DNA of 64,000 nt from Progne subis subis (taxonomy: Eukaryota; Chordata; Aves; Passeriformes; Hirundinidae): NCBI GenBank assembly GCA_022316685.1, contig JAKJHU010000062.1, positions 2,441,501 through 2,505,500 of the forward strand, read 5' to 3'. Each line of letters starts with the position of its first letter. Within the stretch, counting starts at the first letter, position 1. A program made the position numbers and the translations under genes. The notes beneath the pieces were generated by a model, which did no database searches, was not told the origin of the DNA, and saw only the letters and a program-made list of their open reading frames with translations. Positions 23,186 through 36,096 of the stretch are shown piece by piece.

Positions 23186-26100
23186 CTCCCATGACAAAAC
23201 TGGGGCTGGGGGAGAGAGAGGAGAGGCAGCAGGAGTTAGGTGACCCACCAGAGGAGCAGCAGCCGCTCCGGGGCCCCGTTCCTGCAGCACTGCACAAACA
23301 CTCATTTCTCCTTCATTATTCCCTGCTGGAAAGTTGTCTTGTCAACCACAGAACAAAGTGAGGGGAGCTGAAACCTGAGCAGGAGCGTTTTGTTAGAGGA
23401 TGTCACCTCTGAGCTCAGCATCATCAGCCAGTGAGATGACCCAGCACTGACGTAGTCCTTAACTACAGCCACCAATCTCAATCCTAGCAGGTTTGAACAA
23501 ATCCTTTGGTAATGTTTCCAGGGCTTTTGGCAAAGCAAGGTTTGTAGCAAAGGAAAAAATAAAAAACTTCTCTTCAGTCTCTCCCTCCCCTGAGGAAGAG
23601 AAGGGACTTCGATAGCAGGAATTGGGTCACCTTGTAGATGGGAATCCATCAAACACCGTGCAGGTAAAAACTTACTACTTCTGTTACACACTTTGTGGAA
23701 GCAATTCCAGTTCCTCATCTTATAAAGATGACCTCATCTGTGTCCCCGTGGGGCAATTCACAAGTTTTTTGGGTTGGTTTTTTTTGGGTTTTTTTGGTTT
23801 GGTTGGTTTTTTTTTTTTTTGGTTTTTTTGGTCTGGGGCCCCTTGAATCCCCTGATGTTAAATCCCACCATTTTAATGCCAGTTCAGGATGATGCAGCAG
23901 CCCCACAGAAATGAATCAATAAAGATGCGTTCTGTTGACAGCCCTAATCAAGTAAATTGATACAGTGACTTATTGCTTACCATGCTGTGATATTGGACAG
24001 ATTTTTCACTGCCAGAACTGCTGAGTTCCTGCTGGTTTGGGTTTTTTTCTTCTGCCTCCATCATACCTGTAAAACACTACCCATTTTAATTTTTAATTAA
24101 ATGGACTTGCATGAGAATAATTTCAAGAAAATATGATTTCGTGCTGTGACTGCAGGCAGTTTGCAAGTTGCCCACGTCTCCAGACTGATTCTGAGGAAAA
24201 TCAAGAACCTGAAGCCATGCAGGAATCGCAAACTTCTCCAGGAGGAATTTGCCCTTGAAGGGCCCCCAAGGGCTGAACTTGCAAACCCACGCTGCAGTGC
24301 CACTCGTGACAGGCAAGGGCTGCTCGGCCAAGTCTGGCTTCAAGGGCTCCAAATCCAGCACAGCTGAGGCTCTCGAAAGCCATGCAGGGATAATCGTTGT
24401 CAACAGTCCTAATAAAACTTCTTTTTTTTTATATATTTTGCATGTTTGCCTATTTTGAAGAGGCAGGTCCCAAAGCACTGTGAGGAAATTCCCCATTTCT
24501 CATTGCAGAATCCTCTTAGGGCGTTTCAGGGTTATCCTGGCTCCTCTTTCCACACGGTTATTGGACGTTGTTAATTGGCAAAAATGCACCTTGGGGAAGT
24601 CACCTTTGGCTGTGTCTGCCTCCCCAAAAGGTAGATACCCCAACAGACATCTCTTCAGAAGCTTTCCTCAGCTATTGCCAGGTCCTGTAGAAACCCAGCC
24701 CTCCAGGTTCAGAGTTTCTTTGTTCTTCCAAAAGCACTTCAGCTGCAAGTTCTGTGCCCATCATGAGTCCAAGACACACCAGAACCGTGTTTTCTGATAT
24801 TCCAGCACCCTGCTGGTCTTTGCAGAGCACACGAAACAGTGAGCTTTGCTCCAGACAGTTCTGAGAAAGAGCCAGAAGATGTTATTCCTCTTTCCCCATG
24901 CAAATCCTGAATTCTCCCTGTCTTTTCTCGAAACATTTTTCCTCTTATTTGCTGACATAAAGGAGAGAACGAGCATGAATTTTACCCAGTGTTTAGAGAA
25001 CTCACTTGGTGCATAGGAGGGTTGTGATGTAGTTTCACTAAATAATTAACCCAAAATAGTGACAGCAGAAGTCTAAGAGAACCACCCACACAAGGCAGGA
25101 TTTCAATCATTTTCCTCAGATCTAATTCAAGATACAAAAGAGAAAAATCACTCCTCTAGCCCCTCCTGTAGAAGTAATTTGTCTTCATTCTTTAAATAAA
25201 GCTTTTCAAATCCATCAGTGCTTAAAACTAAAGATAAAAAAAAAAATTCACGAGTGGGGAAGAAAAAAGCACCTAATCTTCCCAAAAATCCATTAACACA
25301 ACAATTTCTTGTACTAAATAACTACTGTTCTGCTGTTAAAGTTTATTTTCATTTTTGTAGGAAGCTAAAATGTCTACTTCTGATTTCTGGAAAGCTGCAT
25401 GCCTAATTCAGATCTGGACTCCTAATTCTGCCAGACAGCCCGGATGATTGAGCAGTGACCCTCACAACTCTTCACCATTTTTGTGGCATTTGTTCCCCAG
25501 CTATAGAGAGGATCTAGTAATATTTTCTAACCACACAGGAGTATAATGAAACTCACATTCTTGCTGTAGAAATAAAAAGGCCTCGGAGACTTCATTGAAT
25601 GACGCTCTTTAAAAGCCAGTCACTCTGCAATGTATGAAACCAAAATCAGATTTTAATAGGAATGATCTTTGGTGGGGAAAGAAAATACAAACATATGAGA
25701 AAAATGCTTTAGTGCTCATCTGGAGTCAAATGGCAGCAAAATAATTAAGGTCTGGCCTTTAGAAGGCCTTTCTTGGGAGAATCATGCTACACGATGAGAT
25801 TGAATATAAAATACATTTTGGGATAAATACTCATTTCCTCATTAAGATTTCAGCAGTTCCAGGAAATAAAACTAATATTGATTAAATAGACTGGAATAGT
25901 TTAATAGCTTCTCTTTTCAAGAACAAAATTCATCTAACTCTTCCTTTGTCATAATTCTTTGAGTAAATGTTAGCCATCTGTACTCTGGAGAGAGGAAGAT
26001 CCATGAGCGTGATTAAAACACTCTTAAAATACAGTAAAATAAGAAGGTTTTGGACAGGAAAAAAACAAACCCAGACCACGCCTTCCTTTACTCCTAGAAA

Positions 26101-26814
26101 ACATCAAGGGGAAATAAAAAAAAAGAGCTAAAAATTTGTTCAGCCAATGATATTTTGGATGTGAGACTACCATTCAGCAACTCATTTAAATAGAACAGTT
26201 TCACCTGGCAGAAACATTTCCTCTTCAGCAGGTGAAGAGGTAAAAGTTGTGAGACCTGCTTTGCAGGTTTTATATTTAGCTACCCTGATCATAAAGCAAG
26301 ACTCAGTCCTTAGATTTACATCCACCTGTGTAGGTCCTGACATTTCTGGCACCTTAAGTTCAACCCATCATTCAAGTGTGGTAGTCTTAAGCAAGCAAAA
26401 CCTCACAGCAGAGTGGAGTTGGATAAGGCAGCCACGATTTGTGGTGCTCACTGTAAGCTCAGCTTGCTGAGCAGCACAATATAAACAGCCTTTAAATACT
26501 CTTTACTTATTATAAGTGGGCAAAGGCAAAGATGTGCAAAATTTATCTGCCTTTTTATGGGTTTATAGCGAAAGGAAACTCAACTCGCACTCCGGGCAAT
26601 CTTGGCAATCTTGAAACTGCACATCAAACAAACAGAGCCATAAACCAGCTGAAGTTTGACTCAAACAGTCCAGCAGCACCATAAAGACAATAAAATTGAT
26701 TTCCAGCATCTCCTGGCCCCCCCACCACTGCTTCAACTCAGTTTGATCTTCTGTGGACTTGGAAGAAATTCCAGATTCCTACAGCTGGATCCTAAAGGGG
26801 ACCATGTACCTACC
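23186..26814. other. Unique non-coding stretch with a G/T low-complexity tract
   Basis: No gene is visible. Frames reach 138 codons (23302-23718 minus) and 136 codons (24086-24496 minus) with overlapping opposite frames and no domains. The tract 23765-23832 is almost only G and T on this strand. AT-rich unique sequence with ATTA cores occupies 25560-25960. Confidence 0.5.
23765..23832 (+). repeat. G/T-only low-complexity tract
   Basis: The strand is built from runs of T broken by GG or GGG, as in TTTTTTGGGTTGG and GGTTTTTTTGG. It is the strand-complement type of the A/C-only tracts seen at 32054, 33472, 38060 and 53236. Confidence 0.85.
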
Positions 26815-27257
26815 TGATGCCTTGGGAAGGCTGAGCTGGAACAGAGACTGGGCAGAGCTGGAGAATAAAGCAGGGATTTATTGAAAGGCTTTTGGGATCC
26901 ACCTTGGGCAGGACAGGGCCTGGCCAGGTCTGCACACAAGGTGGACCCAAAATGGTCACAAAATGGACAAAGGGTCACGAGGTCTCACACTTTGATCAGT
27001 TTTGGTCCATTTGCACATTGGGGTTGAATTGTCCAATTCCAGCTCCAGGCTGTGAGCTCCCATCCTTCCTGTTCCTCCCTCCAGCCACCCTTGTTTGTGC
27101 TTTTGGGCTGAAAGTTGTCCTTGGTGTGCAGCAGGAACAGGATTTGTTTTGTGTCGCTGCTGTGTGCAGAGAGCTGAGTGACCCTGAGTGTGAGCTCAGA
27201 GCTGCACCTGGGCAGCACAGAACCTGAAATACAGCAAAGATAGAACTCAAGGCATCA
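26815..27257 (-). mobile_element. Solo LTR, family A, copy 1 (minus strand)
   Basis: The 443-bp element begins TGATGCCTTG and ends CAAGGCATCA on the plus strand, a perfect 10-bp terminal inverted repeat with the TG...CA ends expected of an LTR. On the minus strand an AATAAA signal (plus-strand 26877-26882) lies about 62 bases before the end, so the minus strand is the likely sense strand. Positions 26965-27257 match 63708-64000, in inverted orientation, with about 9 mismatches and no gap in 293 bases. No gag, pol or env sequence is adjacent, so it is read as a solo LTR left by recombination. The bases just outside (CTACC and TTTCC) are not a clean target-site duplication. The 111-codon plus frame at 26892-27227 and the two minus frames opposite it are shadows of the repeat. 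Confidence 0.85.
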
Positions 27258-28447
27258 TTTCCAGGAATACAAAGTTATTCCATCCTTCATCCAAGCCTGT
27301 GGACGCTCATCAGGTTCTCCCAAGATGGACAAATGACCTCTAAACAAACTAGTGCCAAAGAGCAACTTTTTTTTTTTTTTTGTAAATAATATATGCTTCA
27401 GGTGTCCATGTTGACTCCTAGCAAGTTTCCCACCATTCCCTCCAGCCGTAAAATACAAAATATTTGAATTGAAAATGACACAGATTTTTGGAAGGTTTTG
27501 CAAACAACCTTTTGCAGAGGTTTAAAAAGAAGTTCCTATCTCCTGACAGTCTAAACAAAGCAGGGGAACTCAGGAAAGTTTAAGAACAGTTCCAGCTTTC
27601 CAAAGGCTTTCCCTTGTCCTTGACATCCTCACTGTCTCAACGTGGTTTGGAAGCACGGTTCTCATCATAGAAGGCTTTTAACTTTGGATTTTTACTCAGC
27701 TTCTGTTTTCAAAATTAATTTTATGATCAGATTATTATTATTTGTTTCCTTTTCTAGCAGTCAGCATTGTATTTTCAACTCAGAATTATTTCCAGTCATC
27801 AGAAAGACTTAATTCATTCCCTCTTTCTGCTGGTGTTTGTCATCATCATAAGCCTGCCTTCAGAACTTTAAAAATGTAACTGCAGAAACAAGACAGGCCA
27901 CTTCATGGTGCCATCATCTATGGGGAAAATGTGTTCTCCAATGATTCTGGAATTATTGTAGAAATTCAAAGCAGGTCTTTCTATTTTTTTTACATTTTTC
28001 TGAGGAATCTTGAAGTACTACATGATGCAGGGGGAAAAAAACCCAAAACCTCCCAAAATAAGCCTGAATATTAAGTAATTTATGATGCACTAGTATTTAT
28101 TTTATTTTTTTTTAAATCAAATACTGCTGTCATTTTTTTAGGCCTTTGGGATATTGTTCAATTCCATCTCTTTTAAAGAATTGCAACTATGCCATTCACA
28201 TCAGTATGCCTGGGAGAATATTCTGGTACAGGTGGGCTTGTGTCAAACGTCAAGCTCAGGAGAATCTGGGATGTGGGAGTGATCTCTTTGCAGCTAAGGC
28301 TCTTTTTACTCACTGGGAAAACCTTCCAAGCCCATGTCCATCCTACTCAAAGTTAGCCAAATCCTCTTCCAAAACTCTTAGGAAGAAAAATAAACTGACT
28401 ATTGGTTTTGACCAAGTTAAAGGATTTTTTCCACCCTTCCATTTCAC

Positions 28448-28448
<1 letters not shown>
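27258..28448. other. Unique non-coding stretch
   Basis: No gene is visible. A 15-base T run is at 27367-27381. The 141-codon plus frame that starts at 28146 ends in a lysine run translated from the A tract at 28449 and has no domain before it, so it is rejected as a gene. Confidence 0.6.
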
Positions 28449-28510
<62 letters not shown>

Positions 28511-28537
28511 GAAAAGGAAAAAAAAAAAAGAAAAAAA
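28449..28537 (+). repeat. A-rich tract with 40-base pure A run
   Basis: An A run of 40 bases (28449-28488) passes into A runs broken by single G residues up to about 28537. This graded decay from pure A to A with G is typical of a degenerating poly(A) microsatellite. No retrocopied transcript is recognisable upstream. Confidence 0.9.
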
Positions 28538-31500
28538 TTACAATGTGCCGCATACTCCCGTGTTTATTTAAGGAGAAATTCTTTCCTGGCACAAAGATCC
28601 TCAGCCAAAGATTTAGCACCGTGCTGACCTGATGCTAAATAAAAGTTCTTGATAAGGAATTTAAACAGAATAATTCTACCTCTCGTGCACTGCAGCAAGA
28701 ATGTATGGATCAAATAAAGGGCTCCACAAAACACGTGGAAGGAAAAGAGAATTTAAATCTGCCTGCATCAAGGGTTTTTTAATAAAGAACCAGTGTAAGT
28801 GGGATTAAAATACAAAAGGTCTAAGATAAGGAAAGGTAACCATATAGGCATTCTGTTAACTCATCATTTTGATATCACTGAAAATTTTAATATAGTTGAA
28901 GTTATAGGAAATTGAATCTTATATAACACAAATGGCAGCCTATATCAATCCTATTAAAGATTTCATTCAATACTTTTATTTTAGGCTACTCCTGAGAAGA
29001 TTTCACTGGAAAAATGAAAGGCAATTGGGAAAAAAATATTACCTTTTTTTTTTTTTCAGAAGCAGAAAATAGTTTTGCTTATCCATATTGACAATCTAGA
29101 AAACCATGTAATACTGTGGAAAATTGCCATTTTGTCCTAAATTCAGCTAAACTAAAGAGATGTGAGTCTTCTTTGCAGACTTTTCTTGTCTGTTTTTTAA
29201 CAAAGAAAGGAAAGAAAGGAGAAGCGTAAGATGAGCAATGTTTTCATTAGATAACGCCATGTTTAAATTTCAATAAATGATTTAGCCACACCTAAATCCA
29301 AAGATTTACAATTAGGGATCCCTTACAGGAAACACCTAAGAGATTTCCAGCCCAAGGTTAAAACTGGCAAACTCAGTAAAGTTGCTACGCACTGCAACTC
29401 CAACATTTCTGAAAATAATTTAGTAGGGAGCGTAATTTAGTGCTGCAAGATATATTTATGAACACCTTCAAGTAGGCCCACGGCTTCAAGGGAAATGGCA
29501 AAGAAAGGTTTCCCCCACACCTTCCAGAGAGAAGCCCCGATGCCCAGATTTCAGAAAAGATTTTTCTAAAAACACATTCCCAATCTGCAATATCTGGTTT
29601 CAGCTCACTTCAAAACCAGAAGCCAAGCGAACGTCGCAGATCTGTTTGGATGCCTTGCTTCTGTAGCTTTTGCATTCTTTCAACTCACCTGGACTTAGCT
29701 TCGAGACACACAACTTTTAATGTTTGATTAAACGTTAGGCTTTCGCATATCAGGTTTTCCACTTCGTTTGCAAGGTCAGAAAGCACATTTGCACAAACTT
29801 ATTTACTAATGCCACAAGAAATCTGAGAGCCACCAAAAATAAGAGGAAAAACACGGGGGGAAGCAGAAAGGAAGGACAGAATGCATAGCCATTAGGGAAG
29901 CCTAAACAACAGAAATAATAACAAGCCTGTATTACCTAAAGATTGAAAATAGGGAAGCACATTCAAGGGATTCAGGGACATTCAGATTCGGGCTGCTTGA
30001 ATGACACCAACCTCAGGAAAGGTGCAATTCCTTTGCACAAAAGCTGACGTTAAAACTGACCTTGTATTTTCCCATCTCCCACTCCTACAAATCCATGAGT
30101 TCACAATGATGATGGTAAAAAGACTTCCCAAGCACAGCCACGTGCAAAGTGTCATAATTTCCATCCGAAATACCACTGGGTGATCAGCAAACCTGAAAGG
30201 TTCACCTCTGCCTGGGAAAAAGCAGAGGTGCTCCCTGTGCAATCACTTTTCTTTTCAGTCAGAATTCTGTGGGGTGGAGATTTCCAGCAGCACTCTCCTG
30301 TCTGGGCTGTAAGAGATCAGCTGTCCCTGAAGGAGATGGTTTTTTGCCAATGACCAAGATCCCAGTAACAGCACAGAGGAAGCACACAATGTTTCTGATG
30401 TTTTCCATGTCCAGCCTTCCCTGTTCCCAGAGTGTGAAATGTGTTGAGTTTTGCCTCAAGCCCCGCCATGCTCATTCCTGCTGGACAGGATTAGATAACT
30501 TTGGAGGTTTTTGATAGTTTTGGGTTTTTTCCTTCACTTTCCCCGAACTAAGACCCTAGTAACTCCTGTGTTTATTTCTCCTTCTGCCTGTGCTGGAAGC
30601 AGCTGTAGCATTCCCCTTGTTTTTCCCAAAGGGAACAGCCCTACAACAACAATTCCCTGTGGGATTTCATTTTAAATGCCTTCCACTGAGGAACAGCCTC
30701 AAGTTGCTCTAACACCTTTTCAAGATGAGTTTTGCACACCCAGAGAAGCTTCTGCCCTGGCTCAAAATTCACACATTTCATCAGGAGGGTCTGTTTGGGG
30801 CATAATTGACATTTCTGAGTGCAGATCCTCCCTCCCTGCAAAGCAGTGTCAGAGTTTACACTAGAGGAGGGACACACACAGATGCAAACTGGTTGGTGGT
30901 AGAAGTCAGAACAGTTCCATCAGCCTGTTGTCCCCAAGTCAAATTTGGCATCTCAGAAAACACAAGCACTGGGTACAGGCCTCAGCACACACTTGGGAAG
31001 CCATGGAAATGGAGAAGGTAAAAGTTAAAATGGGATAAAGCGATTCCTTGGAGGCGGTTGTTGGTTTGTTTCATGGATTTCAAGAAAGGCAGGAATTATA
31101 TTTACTCTTTTTTTTCCCAGCTGTCCAAATAATAAATTAAAGTACTACATCAAATGCCCTATACAAAAGGGTGTTTTTCCATTTTAATTTTGGCCCAGAC
31201 CCCTCCATAGCATCCTGTTTAAGCAGAAAAAGGATTTTGTTCTGAGATTTCTGAGCTCAGTGACATTTTTGAGGTCTGTGTTCCTTCTCAAGTTATGCTC
31301 CAAAGAATGTCTAGGTTTTGGTGGTGAGATTGTGAAGTTTGAAAATATGCACCATCAGCTGAGCAGGAAAAGGAGAGGGAGGATTAGCTGTAGGAATGAC
31401 TCTGCAAACTGAGACCCTGCTGCAATCCAGGGATTTAAAAACTGTCATGGAAAAACAAGCTATAGGAGAGCTAAGAAACAACTTGGGAAAAAATTTGCTT

Positions 31501-32053
31501 ATTGAAATGAAAACTGTAAAGGATAAGAGGTAAGATGATAAGAGAAACCCCTCTGCAGAGAAATTAAAAATGTACAAGCTTGCCCTGAGGTAGAAGAATG
31601 TAAAATGCAGGAGTTGTGAGTTTCAGAGAAAATGATAATTGTGTATTACTGCAGCCTCAATCTGAGTCTCCTTTCCCCAGGGTACCAAGCCTTTGTGCTC
31701 CCAAAGCCTCAATCCCCCTGCATCTCTGCTCTCAGTTATTTTTCACTGCTGCTCCAAATCTCTGAATCAGCTGGTGAAATCATGGAGGGCAGAGTAGTTC
31801 AGCAAAATACCGTGGTAATTCCCTGATTCACTCATTTTAGAGACAGAAATGCCATCATTACCCACTGAAGGCATTTCAGATCCACTGAGTTTATGTCCAG
31901 GAGTAATCAGGGGCCCATTGAAAGAGAACTGAACGAGTCACTGGAATAAGCCAGCACTCAGCCCAAAATAAAGAATGATCCCAGTTTCTCCTCTCCTTCC
32001 CTATCTATCAGATATTGAAAGTCAGTGTCATTTCCTTCAATATGTATTTGGCC
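28538..32053. other. Unique non-coding stretch with one enhancer-like block
   Basis: No gene is visible; frames are 88 codons or shorter. AT-rich sequence at 28780-29300 includes a 14-base T run near 29045 and an AAAGG microsatellite-like patch near 29203. A candidate conserved block is at 29380-29790. The segment 30240-31020 is GC-richer and holds several overlapping short frames on both strands. Confidence 0.5.
29380..29790. promoter_or_regulatory. Candidate conserved non-coding element
   Basis: A repeat-free block with scattered CpG (CTACGCACTG, AGCGTAATTTAG, AGCGAACGTCGC, TTTCGCATATC) and ATTA-type cores (TTGATTAAACG). CpG in an otherwise CpG-poor, AT-rich landscape and the lack of homopolymers suggest constraint. 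No frame of 60 codons or more covers it. This is inference. Confidence 0.3.
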
Positions 32054-32192
32054 AAAGAAACAAACAAACAAAAAACCAAAACAAAACAAAAAACAAAACA
32101 AAACAAAAAAACCACCAAAAACAACAACAACACCACCAAAAAAAAAAAAAAAAAAAAAAAAAACCAAAAAAAAACCACCCACACCCAAAAAA
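32054..32192 (+). repeat. A/C-only low-complexity tract
   Basis: About 140 bases are almost entirely A and C on this strand: AAAC units, then AAC/ACC units, then a 26-base A run (32138-32163), then CCAAAA and CACCC units. Several lysine-rich plus frames and one phenylalanine/glycine-rich minus frame (31958-32188) come only from this tract. Confidence 0.92.
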
Positions 32193-33471
32193 TCAGTTTT
32201 CTCTCTGGATTTCTCAGTTAAGAAAGAGCTTGGAGTGCTTGCCCTATTTCCTGCATCAGGGCTTTAGGAGTTTTTAGGAAATGATCCAGAAGTGCATCAA
32301 CATAGCAGAAACAAAACGCTCCAAGTCCTGAAGGTGCTGGCTTCTAAAAGAACAGCAACACAGCTGACAGGGGGTTATTCACCTCGTCAGGAAAACTGTG
32401 CAAAACTCTCACACTGCTTTGGTACTGGTGGGGCTTCAGAGGCACTCAGCAGCCAAGCAAATAATGTGTTTGCTGTGAGGAGCCAGGAACTTCCATTTCT
32501 GTTCCAAAACTCACTTCTCCAAATTACAGAAAACACTGCCAAGCCAGGAATCACTTTGGCTCCAAACGCTAAGCTTATTAACTGTGGTATTAAACAGCAT
32601 ATGAAATGTGTGTGATGAGATTTACCACACAACTCTCCAAATCACGAGAGCTTCTGGGAAGAGAAGAAACCCTCCCTCAAAATTATTTCCTTTTACAGTT
32701 CAGCTCAGAAAAGCTAGCATTATTCTCAATCTTTGAATACAAAATAATCAATTCCAAAGAAGTTTCTAAATGCAAACTTACAGGATTTGTCGATATAAAA
32801 ATATATGGTTTTTTGTAAGGGCGTCCCAGAAAACAAAGATTTTCTTACTGAAGGAAAGACATTAACAGGATGGTCTAGAGAGTAGCTGTCTGTTCCTTCT
32901 GTTGCAGACATCATTCCAAATTTAATCATAACAGTTCTTTCCTGAGAAATAGTCCTTGATAAATAATTATGACTGTAAGGAAAAAAAATGTCCCCTTACC
33001 TCTCCATATATACCTCCAATAAGATAAACACAATGGTAAAAAAAAAAAAAAAAGGGCAAATTTCACAGGAATTTGAATTAAAAGGAAATAAAGCATTAAA
33101 TATATATAAATGTTCATGTGCTTACATTTGGATCTTCTTGCAAGCTAAGGAAGAAGGTACAACCCCTAAATCAAAAAATAATCATGGTGAAACTTCGGTG
33201 ACCTGAAATTTAGAAAATGTACCGAAAGACTGAGCTTGCTTCTGTTCAAGGAATAAAACAAGGCAGAGGTGATACAGAGAGTAGCATCTTTTCACTTTCT
33301 TTGGCTTGCTTCACTTATTAGGGATTATGGAAAATTACTGTACTAAGGTTTGGTAATCACTTACTTAATTACTGTTGGAAACGCAATTTAGTTCGATAGG
33401 CAGAAGCTCTGCGTACCTGCAGACTTCAAAACAGCCACATCCACCTAGAAAAGTTAAAATACAACCTCTGT
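32193..33471. other. Unique non-coding stretch
   Basis: No gene is visible. The longest frame is 107 codons (32292-32615 plus), with an 81-codon frame opposite it and no domain. A 16-base A run is at 33038-33053. Confidence 0.55.
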
Positions 33472-33636
33472 ACCAAAAAAAAACAACTAAAACAAAAAAC
33501 CCAACCCCAAAACCAAAAACAAACAAACAACCCTACACACACACACACAAAAAAAAAAAAAAGGAACAGAAAAAACCACTGAAACCAAACAACCAAAAAA
33601 AACCAACCAAAACAGCCCAACCAACCCAAACCAATA
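33472..33636 (+). repeat. A/C-only low-complexity tract with (CA)n core
   Basis: About 165 bases have almost no G or T on this strand. A short (CA)n stretch at about 33535-33549 passes into a 14-base A run, then into CCAAAA and AACC units. The 152-codon minus frame at 33426-33884 reads through its complement as a phenylalanine, valine, leucine and tryptophan-rich string and is an artefact. Confidence 0.9.
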
Positions 33637-34902
33637 AACATCGAAACAATTCTCGGTAGCCACAACCAAGAATAAAGGGATATGGCATCACAAGAGTCTC
33701 CCACATGACCACCATGCATCCTGATCCTTCCAGCTCCACAGAAACAAGTGGATTTCCCCAGAAGAGGAAATACCAGCAGATGAGGACAAGCAAATTTACG
33801 CACAGGGCACAATTTACAGTCCTCAGCAGCAGCCAGTCCAAAACCCTCCAAGCACTCTGGTGCTTTCCCTCCTCTTTTCCCCAAATTTCTTTTCAGCTCA
33901 AGGGTGTAATTTTTTTACTGACAGATTTCCTGCAGGCTTAACATCAATGTCCCATCAGGACCAAGCAGGAGAAAATCCAGCCCTCAATGCCCCGTTTAGG
34001 ATTTCAGACTGAAAGGAAGCTCAGTCCTTCCGATCCTGTATCAGCTGGGGCAAAGGCAGCTTTTCACCCCTTGGCCGGTTTGCAACATGCCTTGAGAGCT
34101 GGAAGGGAAATGAGAGCATCAGGAAGTTTTACAGGAGTTGGAAAAAAGAAAGGAAAAGAAGTTGTAGAAAACAGAGAGAAAGAATCCAATGAACAGCCAC
34201 AGTGCAATCAAAAAATGAAATAAATCCAACCCACCAAACCGCTACATCCTTTAAAAAAAAGTCAATTTTTCCAAGTACAGAAGAACTGAAGTAAATCAAA
34301 GTAAATTGTGATTTGGAGTATGAAATACACTTCAGCCACTACAGCACTGAGCAAAAAGAAATCAGCATTGCCAGTAGCAAGATCCAAAATGCACTTTGAA
34401 TACAAAATTATGATCATACTATTGGGCAGCCAAGAGAAGCACTCGCCTGCTCTTTGGAATTCGGTGAAACAAATTTAATTTCCTTGCAACTGAGAAAAAG
34501 AAAGAAGTTGGAAGTTCATGCTATCTACAGCTAGTCTTAATGCAGGATGGAATTTTTATCAGAAAGTATTCTAGTGCACGTGTGTACACCCAGGGCTGCA
34601 GGGCCCTCGTGGGGTTAAATGCACATTCTTCATCTGAGCACCCAAGAGCATTCTGGCTTACAAACTACCACGTTATCCTAAACTCCCCCTGGATCAAGCC
34701 ATCACTTGGATAAACCCACTGAAGTCAATGGAAATATTCTATTTGTTGAATTTCAGTTTATGGCTTCAACTTTGGTAGGCAACCTTTTTTTTTGTTTGTT
34801 TGTTTTTCCTTGTATCTGGAAGAAAATTGGCTCCAAAATTCACGCTTCCCTTTTAACTGGGTCGTTACGTGTAGTTACTGGTTTGCAATTATTACTCTAT
34901 TT
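33637..34902. other. Unique non-coding stretch
   Basis: No gene is visible. Frames are at most 78 codons apart from those generated by the flanking tracts. A (TTTG)n-like patch is at 34787-34805. Confidence 0.55.
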
Positions 34903-34919
34903 AGGTTGGGGTTTTTTTG

Positions 34920-34976
<57 letters not shown>
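34903..34976 (+). repeat. T tract of 55 bases with G/T leader
   Basis: A GGTTGGGG leader is followed by T runs broken by GGG, then 55 uninterrupted T residues (34922-34976). It has the same build as the tract at 23765 and could be read on the minus strand as a poly(A) tail, but no retrocopy precedes it on that strand. Confidence 0.92.
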
Positions 34977-34977
<1 letters not shown>

Positions 34978-36049
34978 TGTTGGATATATGTTTCCAGTAG
35001 CAAGCTGGGAAATATCCACTCTAAAAGTTCAGTTACGGTCAGAAGATTGACATTGTGGAAATTTCTGGGTGTGGGGGAAAGCTTCAATTCTGAGCTGCAC
35101 AGGATGAATCAAGTATTTATTTCTGATTCACTGCTGGCCCCTGGCTAGGAGAGGTATCTGACACTGGGAATCGTTATTGAGGCTGTCAGCAAAAGCCAGG
35201 CTGAATAATTCTTATTGCAGAGTGACACAGGAGGTGGAAGGAACACCTCTGGCACTTCAAACACCGGATGTTTTACAGATTGCCCTGCATAATTCTGCTT
35301 GCAAGGTAAGAGACTGATTCACACAGGAAGAATGAGAGAGAACAAACACGGCCGTTTCCACAGGGGTATTTTCCAACTTCAATTCCACTTGGCAGAAGTT
35401 TTAGCTGCCATCAGTTCAGGGAGATTTCTCAGCCTATAGCTGCTGGTGGCACTAATGAGGTTGGTCTTTGGAGAAGAAATCCAAATTGCTGATTGTTCAG
35501 CATAAGTTTGAAAAGGTAAACGGGAAGGCTCCCTCCTTTGTAAAAGGCAAAAAGAAATTAAAATGATAGCTGTAAGTAACAACATTTTGATAAAGCTTAA
35601 AATATTAAAATTTATATTAAAATGTTAATATTTATGTCCTAAACCAGGGCAATACAAATCTGCCTTTTTTCTTTTTCCATGCACAAAGTGTTTGGAACTA
35701 ATAACTTGCATTGTAATAGTTTTGTTCCACTTGAAGCTAGATCAATTTCAAGTTGGTATTTCTTTACCAATAATGTCATTAGGGAAGGGGACTGGCAGTC
35801 AGAGAATCTATCTGTAAATGTTGCCAGATTCACTAATACACAAATCTTGGTTTATCAATGAGTAAAACGAGAGATCTGTGCAAGATGTGTTGCCTTTCTG
35901 GAACGATTCAAAGGGATAGGTAGGGCAGGGGCTGTGAATGCTTACAAATATTTAAATAAATGTTTACTACAGAGTAGTTTTCATTAGTTCAGCATGATAT
36001 TAAAAATTCCTGTTCTGTAGGTTAGTGACAGCTTTGTTTCAACTGGTAA

Positions 36050-36064
36050 AAGAAAGAAAGAAAG

Positions 36065-36096
<32 letters not shown>

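Noticed and set aside
26892..27227. 111-codon plus frame, with an almost identical translation at 63738-63947 on the minus strand
   Set aside because: Both lie inside the LTR A repeat. The shared translation reflects DNA identity of the repeat and not a conserved gene.
28146..28571. 141-codon frame ending in a lysine-rich tail
   Set aside because: The tail is the translation of the A tract at 28449-28537, and the part before it has no domain.
33426..33884. 152-codon minus frame resembling a multi-pass membrane protein
   Set aside because: The hydrophobic part is the complement of an A/C-only simple tract, which encodes phenylalanine, valine, leucine, tryptophan and glycine by composition alone.
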